Source: a bacterium
GTDB lineage: Bacteria > Bdellovibrionota_G > JALEGL01
Length of the DNA: 64,000 bases
NCBI GenBank assembly: GCA_022763185.1
Contig: JALEGL010000008.1
Location: forward strand, 131,012-195,011
Direction of reading: 5' to 3'
Shown here: positions 1-8,376 of the stretch, in pieces
Layout: the number at the start of each line of letters is the position of its first letter
Position numbering within the stretch: the first letter of the stretch is position 1
Program-made: the position numbers and the translations under genes
The notes under the pieces: generated by a model
The model's input: only the letters and a program-made list of their open reading frames with translations
What the model was told of the DNA's origin: nothing
Databases searched by the model: none

Positions 1-1340
1 TGAAACTTTTTGGAACAGACGGTATTCGAGGTAGAGCAAATATTTTTCCAATGACAGCAGATACTGTGGTCAAGGTAGGGCAGGCTCTAGGTCTTTTGCT
101 TGAAGAAAAAAAGCAGAAAAAAGTTTTAATTGGTAAAGACCCACGTTTATCGAGTTATATGTTTGAGCAAGCCATTGCTGCGGGCCTTATGTCTACGGGA
201 GTAGAAGCAATGTTGGTGGGACCAATGCCTACACCTGCAATATCGTATTTAACAGAAAGTATGCGAGCTCAGGCAGGAGTTATGATTTCTGCGTCACATA
301 ATCCCTATGAAGACAATGGTATTAAAATCTTTGGACCCGATGGCTTTAAGTTAAGTGACGAGAATGAAGCTTTTATTGAAGATTTGGTTGAAAACAGCTT
401 AAAAATAGAAAAAAGATTGAAGGCAGATGTTTCTGGTAAAGCTTATCGTATCGAAGATGCCAAGGGCCGTTATATATCGCATTTAAAATACAACTTTCCT
501 AAAGCCTATGACTTGATAGGGTATAAAATAGTTATTGATTGTGCCAATGGTGCGGCATATAAAATAGCGCCAACAGTTTTTGAAGAGTTGGGTGCTCAGT
601 GCATTATTATTGAAAATCAACCCAACGGTACCAATATTAATAAGAACTGCGGAGCTGTTTACCCGCAAAGGATGCAAAATGCAGTTTTAGAGCATAAGGC
701 TGACTATGGTATTTGTTTGGATGGCGATGCCGACCGTATTGTGATGTGTGATGAAAATGGCGCAGTTCTAGATGGAGATGATTTGTTGTTCATCTTGGTC
801 AGCGCCATGGTTGCAAACGATAACAAGCCTCAGGGTATTGTTGGGACTTTAATGAGTAATATGGCATTGGAAAATTACTGCAATGACAATGGTATCCAAT
901 TTTTAAGAGCAAAGGTTGGGGATCGATATGTGGTTGAAAAAATGCGAGAAAATAAGTGGTCTCTGGGTGGAGAGTCTTCAGGACATATCATTTATTTACC
1001 CAATTGTAATACCGGGGATGGTATCATGAATGCTTTGTTGATTGCAGCAGTATTGTGTCAAACAGGAAATAAACTTTCAGAAATTGCGCAGTCATTTAAT
1101 AAATATCCACAAGAAATGATCAATGTTGAAGTGAAAGAAAAAAAACCTCTTGAGTCATGTGTGGCTCTGAGTAAAAGCATTGAGCGGGCTAAGAAGAACT
1201 TGAATGGGGAAGGAAGGGTCTTGGTCAGGTATTCGGGTACAGAAAATAAACTGAGAATCATGGTTGAAGCTCACTCAGAGAATGTTTTAAAAGAACAGCT
1301 AAAAAAGCTTGTTAGCACTGCTAAAAGTGAGTTAAGTTGA
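1..1340 (+). CDS. glmM: Phosphoglucosamine mutase GlmM (first base of start codon outside window)
   Basis: GlmM converts glucosamine-6-phosphate to glucosamine-1-phosphate, the step before UDP-GlcNAc for peptidoglycan and LPS. The window begins with TG of the ATG; the reading frame from there gives KLFGTDGIRGRAN, the typical GlmM N-terminus, so only one base is missing and the protein is about 446 residues, the normal length. The phosphoserine loop ISASHNP lies near residue 99 (catalytic Ser before His), the metal loop DGDADR near 240, the sugar loop GGESSGH near 320, and the phosphate-binding RYSGTEN near the C-terminus. All active-site elements are intact. pdxJ follows after 4 nt, so the two are probably co-transcribed, a common pairing in proteobacteria. 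An internal ATG at position 51 is not the start, because the conserved GTDGIRGR lies upstream of it. Confidence 0.97.
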   Translation, partial: KLFGTDGIRGRANIFPMTADTVVKVGQALGLLLEEKKQKKVLIGKDPRLSSYMFEQAIAAGLMSTGVEAMLVGPMPTPAISYLTESMRAQAGVMISASHNPYEDNGIKIFGPDGFKLSDENEAFIEDLVENSLKIEKRLKADVSGKAYRIEDAKGRYISHLKYNFPKAYDLIGYKIVIDCANGAAYKIAPTVFEELGAQCIIIENQPNGTNINKNCGAVYPQRMQNAVLEHKADYGICLDGDADRIVMCDENGAVLDGDDLLFILVSAMVANDNKPQGIVGTLMSNMALENYCNDNGIQFLRAKVGDRYVVEKMRENKWSLGGESSGHIIYLPNCNTGDGIMNALLIAAVLCQTGNKLSEIAQSFNKYPQEMINVEVKEKKPLESCVALSKSIERAKKNLNGEGRVLVRYSGTENKLRIMVEAHSENVLKEQLKKLVSTAKSELS

Positions 1341-1344
1341 GTGA

Positions 1345-2055
1345 ATGATTGATTTGGGTGTTAACGTTGACCATGTTGCTACTTTGCGGCAAGCAAGAGG
1401 AACGGATTATCCCAGTCCTGTAGAAGCCGCAAAAATAATTCAAAACGCTGGGGCAAATAACATTACCTGTCATTTGCGTGAAGATAGAAGGCATATTCAA
1501 GATCAAGATGTTTACAATATTAGTAAAGCCATAACTATTCCTTTAAATTTTGAAATGGCTGCTCGCCAAGAAATGTTTGAAATTGCTTATGATATTCAAC
1601 CTCATACTGTAACGTTGGTTCCTGAAAAACGTGAGGAACTGACAACCGAACATGGCTTGGATATTAGTCAGTTGGACCAGTCTGCACAGCAATCGATTGA
1701 AAAACTATCTAAGCATGGATGTAGAGTTTCATTATTTATTGATGCCCACCATAAATCTATTGATGCTTGTATCAACTTAGGAGTGTCGGAAATAGAAATC
1801 CATACAGGTTTTTACGCGGATGCCAAAGATGAGCAAAGCAAAAAACTAGAGTTTGAAAAAATTGCATCTGCGGTTGACTATGCTCATACAAAAGGCTTGA
1901 TTTGTCACTTAGGTCATGGTTTGAATCAAAATAACCTTGAAGTTTTTAAAAGTTTGCCTATTGAGTCAATGCAAATTGGACATGCGCTGATTGCCGATGC
2001 TGTGTTTCTAGGTTTGGATAAGGTAACCAAACAATACTTAAAGCTTCTGAAATAA
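1345..2055 (+). CDS. pdxJ: Pyridoxine 5'-phosphate synthase PdxJ
   Basis: PdxJ condenses 1-deoxyxylulose-5-phosphate with 3-amino-2-oxopropyl phosphate to pyridoxine 5'-phosphate in the DXP-dependent vitamin B6 pathway; it is a cytosolic TIM barrel that acts as an octamer. The N-terminal LGVNVDHVATLRQARG, the CHLREDRRHIQD segment, the EIHTGFYA strand and the GHGLN phosphate loop are the family hallmarks. At 236 residues it has the usual length. It starts 4 nt after the glmM stop, indicating translational coupling. It ends 5 nt before the convergent M16 peptidase gene. The acpS gene that often follows pdxJ is absent here. Confidence 0.97.
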   Translation: MIDLGVNVDHVATLRQARGTDYPSPVEAAKIIQNAGANNITCHLREDRRHIQDQDVYNISKAITIPLNFEMAARQEMFEIAYDIQPHTVTLVPEKREELTTEHGLDISQLDQSAQQSIEKLSKHGCRVSLFIDAHHKSIDACINLGVSEIEIHTGFYADAKDEQSKKLEFEKIASAVDYAHTKGLICHLGHGLNQNNLEVFKSLPIESMQIGHALIADAVFLGLDKVTKQYLKLLK

Positions 2056-2060
2056 AAAAA

Positions 2061-4802
2061 TTATTCTACGCTATCTAAGTAAACAATATTTTTAAACGGT
2101 AACTTTTTCTTTTGTGCATCAAAAACAGTTTTATCACCCACTACAACCCAAACAAATTCATTAGGCTGGATAAGCTTTTTTGCTAGAGTTTGTGTCTTTT
2201 GGATATTAAGGTCTTTCAAGGCTTTGCTATAATTTTGGAAAAATGAGTAGTCTAAGTTTTTGTGGTTTAGATCATCAAAAATTCCAACATTTGCATCATT
2301 GTTTTGAAATAAAGATAACAAGGATAATATTTCATCTTTTTGTTTTGCTTTGAATTCAGCATTATTAATAGGTTTTGGCCCAGATATGTTTTTGAGTTCA
2401 CGGTAAATTTCTAAAATAGACTCAACTGTTTTATCTATTTGTACGCTGGTTGAAATTTTTAAAGGTCTTTTGCCAAGGGTATAGTTTATTTTTGATCCCG
2501 CACCATAAGACCAGTGTTTATCTTCTCTAAGGTTCATGTTTATTCTAGATGTGAATGATCCGCCTAAAATGTTATTCAATATGTTCAATTGAGGTGATAG
2601 GTCAGGATTGAAGGAAACAATCAGTGTTGCCGCAGAGATAGTTGCTTGTTGCGAATTATCTTTATGAATAAAATACAGCGTGTTTTTAGGGAAGTCTTTT
2701 CCAAGGTTGGCCAAGGATAATTCTGCAGTACTATTTTTAATCGACATTTTCCCAAAATATCGATTAAAAGTGTTTTCAATGGTCTTTTTTGGCAAAGAAG
2801 AACTAATGGTAATATGCAATGGAGCTTGAAAAACAGCTTGATGTTTATTTTGAACATCATTGATAGAGATTTTTTCAACCGTGGTCAACGTACCTGTTCC
2901 CGACCAGGGTTGAGCGTAAGGCGTGTTCTTAAAAACAATATCCATTAATGTTCTTGAAGCCATAGCTCCAGGGATATTTAATCTTTGTTCAATTGTTTGT
3001 TTTAATATGGTTTTTGCTTTATCAAAATTTTTATTATTGTATTTTGGTCTTTGTATCAACTCTTGCACAATTTTTGTTGTCTCAGCAAAACTAATATTGA
3101 GTCCAGAGTAGCTTATGCTTGCTTGATGTAAACTGCTATTGACATGAATATTGGTTCCCAGTTGGTCAAGCTTTGAGCTGAGCTCTGAGGCAGAGTACTT
3201 GTGATGAGATTCTTTAAGTAAGTCTTCAAATAAATAACTGGTTCCTGGTTTTTCATCAAACAAAGCCCCTTGCTTGGACCTGATTTTGACACTGAATAGA
3301 GGTGCCGCCTCATTGGCTATATAAGTTACCGTAACACCATTTTTTAAAGTAAAAGAGGCATGCTGTGGGGTTTTAAGCTCTGGAAAGTGACTGGGTAAAG
3401 GTAGTTTTTTTCTATCAACGGTTTCTTTAACATGACTTAGGGTTTTTTCTGGTAAGACCTTTAATGTATATGAGCCTTGAGTTAACCATTGTTTTGCAAC
3501 ATGTTTGATTTCTGAACTGGTCAAATTAAAAAATGTTTGTAAACTCTTTGTAAAGGCATCAGGCGAGCCATAAAACGTTTGATAGTAAGCTAAAATATCA
3601 GATTTGCCATTTCGACCGCCAATTTTTTCCAGCCGTTTTGCTGTTTGAGCAAAGCGTTTGGTTTTATAAGCGTCAAGAATGTTTTGTTTGATACCTTTGT
3701 TGAAAACACCATTTAAAATATGCTTTATTTCTATTTCAATTTCTTCTAAAAATTCGGGTTTAAGAGCCGTGGCCACAATGAAAAAGTTGCTCCCTAACTC
3801 TTTAGGAGAAATGCCAGCTGAGACATTAGAAGCCAGTTTTTTTTCTTCAACCAAACGTTTATAAAGCAATGAGTTTTTTCCTATACTCAATACATCCGTA
3901 AGCATATCCAGAGCTTCTAAACCCTCTTGAGCAAGTCCCGGAACATTCCAGACTTTGTAAAGACGAGCTTGGGGCACTTGGTCTTTGATGACTTCAACCT
4001 TGTCATCTGACATTGGAGCTACCCAAGTCTTCATTTTGTTAAGTTTAGGGCCTGAAGGTATCCATTCAAAGTAATGTTTTACTTTTTCTAAAGCTTCTGT
4101 ACTGCTTATGTTTCCTGCTAAAGCAATAACAACGTTGGCAGCCCCATAGTATGTATTAAACCAGGTTCTGACATCATCTAGGCTAGCTGCATTTAAATCC
4201 TGCATTGAGCCAATGGGAGTCCAAGAGTAAGGATGGTGACTAGGATAACAAGCTTGAGCAACATATTCTGAAACCATACCGTAAGGCTGATTTTCACTCT
4301 GACGTTTTTCATTTTGTACAACACCACGTTGTTCATCTAACTTTTCTTGATCAACGGCGCCAAGTAAGTGCCCCATACGGTCCGACTCTAACCATAAAAT
4401 GTAGTCTAAAGCTGACTTTGGAATATTTTGATAGTAGTTGGTTCTATCACTATTGGTTGTGCCGTTGAGTTCAGTTGCACCAACTTGTTCAGTTGCTTTG
4501 AAATAATCTTGGTTAAAGTGCTCACTACCATTGAACATCAAGTGTTCAAATAAATGTGCAAAACCTGTTTTTCCAGGGACTTCATTTTTTGAGCCCACAT
4601 GGTACCAGATGTTAACAGCAACCAAAGGCGTACTTTTGTCTTCATGTACAAGTAAAGTGAGGCCGTTATTCAGCTGAAACTTTTTGTAACTAACTGTTAA
4701 GTCTTTTGCATTTAATTTATTTTTTGCAATTGCGTGTTGAGTATTCATAAAAAAACCTAAACATGAGAGGCTAATAAAAATTGAACTGATAAACTTGGAC
4801 AT
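2061..4802 (-). CDS. Secreted M16 family zinc metallopeptidase (two M16 units)
   Basis: This is a 913-residue pitrilysin-family (M16) peptidase, expected in the periplasm or at the envelope. A Sec signal peptide covers about residues 1-26 (hydrophobic core, HAIA before the likely cut). The inverted zinc motif HLFEH gives ligands His83 and His87 with Glu86 as the general base; Glu165 in VVQNEKRQ is the expected third ligand. Two M16 catalytic-like/M16_C pairs follow: the first active, the second (from about residue 490) lacking HxxEH, as is normal for the non-catalytic half. M16 enzymes degrade unfolded or small peptides; the substrate here is unknown. The gene is transcribed alone, convergent with glmM-pdxJ and divergent from the Rieske gene. 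Confidence 0.93.
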   Translation of the reverse strand: MSKFISSIFISLSCLGFFMNTQHAIAKNKLNAKDLTVSYKKFQLNNGLTLLVHEDKSTPLVAVNIWYHVGSKNEVPGKTGFAHLFEHLMFNGSEHFNQDYFKATEQVGATELNGTTNSDRTNYYQNIPKSALDYILWLESDRMGHLLGAVDQEKLDEQRGVVQNEKRQSENQPYGMVSEYVAQACYPSHHPYSWTPIGSMQDLNAASLDDVRTWFNTYYGAANVVIALAGNISSTEALEKVKHYFEWIPSGPKLNKMKTWVAPMSDDKVEVIKDQVPQARLYKVWNVPGLAQEGLEALDMLTDVLSIGKNSLLYKRLVEEKKLASNVSAGISPKELGSNFFIVATALKPEFLEEIEIEIKHILNGVFNKGIKQNILDAYKTKRFAQTAKRLEKIGGRNGKSDILAYYQTFYGSPDAFTKSLQTFFNLTSSEIKHVAKQWLTQGSYTLKVLPEKTLSHVKETVDRKKLPLPSHFPELKTPQHASFTLKNGVTVTYIANEAAPLFSVKIRSKQGALFDEKPGTSYLFEDLLKESHHKYSASELSSKLDQLGTNIHVNSSLHQASISYSGLNISFAETTKIVQELIQRPKYNNKNFDKAKTILKQTIEQRLNIPGAMASRTLMDIVFKNTPYAQPWSGTGTLTTVEKISINDVQNKHQAVFQAPLHITISSSLPKKTIENTFNRYFGKMSIKNSTAELSLANLGKDFPKNTLYFIHKDNSQQATISAATLIVSFNPDLSPQLNILNNILGGSFTSRINMNLREDKHWSYGAGSKINYTLGKRPLKISTSVQIDKTVESILEIYRELKNISGPKPINNAEFKAKQKDEILSLLSLFQNNDANVGIFDDLNHKNLDYSFFQNYSKALKDLNIQKTQTLAKKLIQPNEFVWVVVGDKTVFDAQKKKLPFKNIVYLDSVE

Positions 4803-4900
4803 TCAAGAGCTATAGCAAATTGAGATATGACTGTTAATTTTTATACATTTTTATAAAAGTTTTGCATGTGTTGAAAAAACTTTGCTAAGTGAAAAAGTCT

Positions 4901-5221
4901 ATGAATAATTTTTCAAAAATTGGACACAAAAGTGATTTTCATGAAGCGAAGCCTAAAAAATTTAGAATCAATGATAAAAATATTTTAGTGTGTTTGTATG
5001 AAACTAAATTTTATGCCTTGGAAAATGACTGTCCACACCAAGGAGAGCCTTTAGACAAAGGAGTAATTAAAGATTATTGTGTGAGTTGCCCAGCACACAA
5101 CTGGTCTTTTGATTTAAGGACAGGAGATTCTCCAGTTATACCCGATGCATTTATTTATACATTTGATGTGAATGTTGATGATGAAGGCTTTGTCTGGGTC
5201 AGTCATAAAAAAAATCTATAA
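4901..5221 (+). CDS. Small Rieske [2Fe-2S] ferredoxin-like protein
   Basis: A stand-alone Rieske domain of about 106 residues. The cluster ligands are CPH (Cys44, His46) and CPAH (Cys63, His66) with 16 residues between, matching the C-x-H-x(15-17)-C-x2-H pattern. There is no signal peptide or membrane anchor, so it is a soluble cytosolic electron carrier, similar in size to NirD or dioxygenase ferredoxins. No oxygenase or nitrite reductase subunit is near, so the partner is unknown. I chose ATG 4901; an in-frame GTG at 4889 would add four residues, and neither has a clear ribosome site. tsaE starts 9 nt after its stop, suggesting one transcript. Confidence 0.88.
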   Translation: MNNFSKIGHKSDFHEAKPKKFRINDKNILVCLYETKFYALENDCPHQGEPLDKGVIKDYCVSCPAHNWSFDLRTGDSPVIPDAFIYTFDVNVDDEGFVWVSHKKNL

Positions 5222-5230
5222 CTTATAGTA

Positions 5231-5734
5231 ATGTTGAAGGTTAACTTAACAAATTTACAAGATACCGCTACTGTTGCCAAACACTTAGCCGCTGAACTGC
5301 ATGGGGGTGAAGTGTTTTTTTTGAATGGTGATTTGGGAGTAGGAAAAACGGCTTTTGTTAAGTTCTTTGGACAAGCTTTTGGCATTGATGCTAGGATTAT
5401 TAGCAGCCCAACCTTTACTTACTTTAACCTTTATGAAACTACTTTGGGTAGGCCCCAGATTTTTCATGCAGACTTGTATCGTTTGGAACATTATGAAAGT
5501 TTACATAATATTGGGTTTTGGGACTATTGTGAACAATCAAATTTCGTTGCATTCATTGAATGGGCCAGTAAGTTTAAACAGCTAAATCAGTTAGAACATA
5601 TTGAGCTTTCACTTGAGTTTACTCACGAGCGTGAACAAAGGGTGCTTTTAATGAGTGCAAAGGGTGTAAAATATAGGAAAATACTTGAAAAAATAAAAAA
5701 TGCCTTGTCTGATTACGGACTTAATATACTATAA
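5231..5734 (+). CDS. tsaE: tRNA threonylcarbamoyladenosine biosynthesis ATPase TsaE
   Basis: TsaE is the small ATPase that works with TsaB and TsaD to make t6A37 on ANN-decoding tRNAs. The P-loop GDLGVGKT is at residues 33-40, followed by the SSPTFTYFNLYE segment and a HADLYRL strand typical of the family. EWASKF near residue 113 matches the conserved WxE/EW region. At 167 residues it is of usual length. It is sandwiched between a Rieske gene (9 nt) and an unknown helical-repeat gene (7 nt), so it probably belongs to a small operon 4901-7184. tsaB and tsaD are not in the window. Confidence 0.94.
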   Translation: MLKVNLTNLQDTATVAKHLAAELHGGEVFFLNGDLGVGKTAFVKFFGQAFGIDARIISSPTFTYFNLYETTLGRPQIFHADLYRLEHYESLHNIGFWDYCEQSNFVAFIEWASKFKQLNQLEHIELSLEFTHEREQRVLLMSAKGVKYRKILEKIKNALSDYGLNIL

Positions 5735-5741
5735 GATTTAA

Positions 5742-7184
5742 ATGGCAGTTGAGTTAATTGGATTAGCATACAATCGCAGCCTAACAGATGACTTTTGGTC
5801 AAGTTTAAGGGTGGCTGATCTATACAGTTTAATTTTAGAGGATGTGTATAGAAAGAGGATAGACTACCGATCTATGCGCTATCATACTGGACAAATGCAA
5901 TTGCTCAATGAAGTTGAAGAACTGATTTTCCAAAATGGTGAAGACAGTACAGTTTATCAACTGATTGCCAGTCGATTTTTAAAAGGAGTTGAAAGTTCTC
6001 CTTTTTCGCTTGGTTTTATGGAGTTTGACTATCAGGTCATTAAATATTTTGCTTCATTGGCTACGGCAGATAACTTTATTCATTCTGAAAACTTTTTTAA
6101 AGCAATTTTAAAATTGAATGGCCAAGAAGATGTCAACGAGCATTGGACTTTTTTTGATATAGAAGATTATAAGGTCCTGTATGATTCTCTTGAAGCCTTT
6201 CATTTTCAAGACTTGGATAAACTTTCTCAAACATTAAAGGATTCAAGAAGTAATAAAGATAGTGACATTTCAAAATGGCTAACGCATTATAATGAGTTCT
6301 TCCACTATACCTATAATAATCAACTGAGCGCCTTTTTTTACAATAACACTTCAGCCATTAAAGATTGGGGTAACTTATTGCTCAGGCACAATGAACGCAA
6401 TAAAACCATTGTCAAAAATACATTTAAATTTGGACAAGCTTTTCCAAAGCAAGATGCCTGTCATCAAATGCTTAAATTGTTGAGACCAGTGAACAAAAAA
6501 AGCAATGTTAAACTGCAAGAAAAAATGAAAATATATAAAGAAACCCAATACTTAATTGAAGGCTTGGATGATTATGACCCACTGGTTCAACAAAAATCTG
6601 CTGAAAGCTTGTGTGATTTTATCTATGATCAAGACTACAATGAAAAACTCATGCAAAAATTTGATGAGGTGGAACTTCCCATCAAAAGAGAATTGATAAG
6701 GGTTTTAGGTAGAGTGATGAACTCAAAAGTTGAAGAGTTTATGTTAAATGTTTTAGATTCTGATGAGAGTATAGATATACAGGTTTTATCGGCCAATGAG
6801 TTAGTTAAGAACGGGTGTGATCAAATCGCAAAAAAGCTTTGCCAAAAACTCCTTAATGGTGAGCGGCATTTTGCTGTTTTGCTGGCTAAGTTACTGAGAA
6901 CGCAACAACATTCGGTTCTTGAAAAACACCTATGCGACACTTCCTCTTGGAAACAGGAAACAGCCTATGAGGAATTGGCTTACGTTCTTGGATCATGTTC
7001 AATTCCTAAGGTTAAAGTAGCCTTGACTGACTTGCTTCAAAACCGAGAAGATCCCCGAGTAATAAGAAACAGTATGTATGCTCTAAAAAAGATTGCGCCA
7101 AAAGAGTATTTAAATGCAGTTTTTTCTAATATTAAAATGACACACCCAATGCTTGAAGAAGCTAAAGAAGTATTAATTCATTGA
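5742..7184 (+). CDS. Unrecognised protein with HEAT-like C-terminal helical repeats
   Basis: I do not recognise this 480-residue protein. It has no signal peptide or membrane segment. The C-terminal half (about residues 280-470) reads as paired amphipathic helices with the spacing of HEAT/armadillo repeats, for example LVQQKSAESLCDFI, IKRELIRVLGRVM, IDIQVLSANELVK and DPRVIRNSMYALKKIAP. The N-terminal half is rich in aromatic residues and charged helices and shows no catalytic motif. ATG 5742 is 7 nt after tsaE, so co-expression is likely. HEAT proteins are usually scaffolds or adaptors; nothing here says for what. The mnmA gene behind it appears to have its own promoter. Confidence 0.8.
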   Translation: MAVELIGLAYNRSLTDDFWSSLRVADLYSLILEDVYRKRIDYRSMRYHTGQMQLLNEVEELIFQNGEDSTVYQLIASRFLKGVESSPFSLGFMEFDYQVIKYFASLATADNFIHSENFFKAILKLNGQEDVNEHWTFFDIEDYKVLYDSLEAFHFQDLDKLSQTLKDSRSNKDSDISKWLTHYNEFFHYTYNNQLSAFFYNNTSAIKDWGNLLLRHNERNKTIVKNTFKFGQAFPKQDACHQMLKLLRPVNKKSNVKLQEKMKIYKETQYLIEGLDDYDPLVQQKSAESLCDFIYDQDYNEKLMQKFDEVELPIKRELIRVLGRVMNSKVEEFMLNVLDSDESIDIQVLSANELVKNGCDQIAKKLCQKLLNGERHFAVLLAKLLRTQQHSVLEKHLCDTSSWKQETAYEELAYVLGSCSIPKVKVALTDLLQNREDPRVIRNSMYALKKIAPKEYLNAVFSNIKMTHPMLEEAKEVLIH

Positions 7185-7199
7185 CTATACCCACATTGA

Positions 7200-7228
7200 T
7201 TGACATCTAAGTATCTTAGATTTTAAAT
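7200..7228 (+). promoter_or_regulatory. Candidate mnmA promoter containing a perfect palindrome
   Basis: TTGACA at 7200-7205 is a perfect -35 box, with TTAAAT at 7223-7228 as a weaker -10 at 17 nt. The spacer contains ATCTAAG-TAT-CTTAGAT (7205-7221), a perfect 7-bp inverted repeat around a TAT centre. A palindrome between the promoter boxes is a classic operator position. No regulator gene is adjacent, and the boxes are assigned by eye. Confidence 0.45.
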
Positions 7229-7272
7229 TGAGCGGTTGATTCCCAGCGCAAAAAACGGTAGAGGGAAAACGC

Positions 7273-8349
7273 ATGTCTGAAAACAAGAAAAAACGTGTTG
7301 TGGTTGCTATGAGCGGAGGAGTTGATAGTTCAGTAGCGGCCTTATTGCTTAAACAGCAAGGCTATGAAGTGATTGGTATTTCCATGAAACTTTGGTCTTA
7401 TGATGTTGAGGCAAAATACGGTTGTTGTACGCCGGAAGATCTTTACGATGCCCGGAAAGTTGCTACCCAACTGGACATTCCTTACTATGTATTTAACATG
7501 CAAGATGACTTTAAAAAAGAGGTTGTTGATAATTTTGTATCTACCTATGCTCAAGGGCAAACCCCTAATCCCTGTGTACGTTGCAATAATGATATTAAGT
7601 TTGCAGCACTGTTGGACAAAACCAAAGAGTTGGGGGGAGAGTTTTTAGCCACGGGGCATTATGCTCGGATTAAAAAGCATGATGATGGTCATTATCAGTT
7701 ATTTGCTGGTCTTGATAAAAACAAAGACCAATCTTATTTTTTATTTGGTTTAAGCCAAGAAGAGCTAGCGCATGTTATGTTCCCGCTTGGAGAAATGACC
7801 AAGCCACAAGCGCGATTGTTAGCCAAAGAAAATGGCTTGGATATTTTTGAAAAAAAAGACAGTCAGGAGATCTGTTTTGTTCAGTCATCTTATGTGGACT
7901 TTGTTGAAAAAAATATAAAAACAGAGCAAAAAATTCCTGGCAAGATTATCAATGCCAAAGGAGAAGTTTTAGGTTTTCACTCGGGTATTCACCAGTTTAC
8001 CATTGGCCAAAGAAAAGGCCTGGGTGTGCAAAGTTTTATTCCACTTTACGTGATTAAAATTTCTAACAATGGAGATGTTGTTGTTGGTCCAAAAGAAATG
8101 CTTTTACAAAAAAATGTCCATGTAGGTGAGTTGAGCTGGATTCACAAAAGCTTACAGACTGAAGATAAAATCAATATCAAGATAAGGAGCCGTTTTGAGC
8201 CAGCGGCTGCAAAAGTTAAGTTTTATGATGAGGCCACTGCAACAATGACTGTTGAGTTTGATGAAATGCAAGAGTCGATTACACCAGGCCAAGCTGCTGT
8301 ATTTTATCAAGGTGATGAAATCATGGGTGGTGGCTGGATTAAGCCTTAA
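7273..8349 (+). CDS. mnmA: tRNA-specific 2-thiouridylase MnmA
   Basis: MnmA puts sulfur on C2 of the wobble uridine (U34) of tRNA Lys, Glu and Gln. The PP-loop MSGGVDSS is at residues 13-20; the nucleophile Cys104 is in CVRCN, and the persulfide-accepting partner is Cys201 in DSQEICF. GQRKGLGV and the C-terminal beta-barrel GDEIMGGGWI are intact, and 358 residues is the standard length. The start is supported by GAGGG at 7261-7265 upstream of the ATG. It is probably transcribed from its own promoter (7200-7228) rather than with the upstream operon. It ends 27 nt from the convergent kinase gene. Confidence 0.97.
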   Translation: MSENKKKRVVVAMSGGVDSSVAALLLKQQGYEVIGISMKLWSYDVEAKYGCCTPEDLYDARKVATQLDIPYYVFNMQDDFKKEVVDNFVSTYAQGQTPNPCVRCNNDIKFAALLDKTKELGGEFLATGHYARIKKHDDGHYQLFAGLDKNKDQSYFLFGLSQEELAHVMFPLGEMTKPQARLLAKENGLDIFEKKDSQEICFVQSSYVDFVEKNIKTEQKIPGKIINAKGEVLGFHSGIHQFTIGQRKGLGVQSFIPLYVIKISNNGDVVVGPKEMLLQKNVHVGELSWIHKSLQTEDKINIKIRSRFEPAAAKVKFYDEATATMTVEFDEMQESITPGQAAVFYQGDEIMGGGWIKP

Positions 8350-8376
8350 GAAATATTGAATTTTTATACAATTTTA

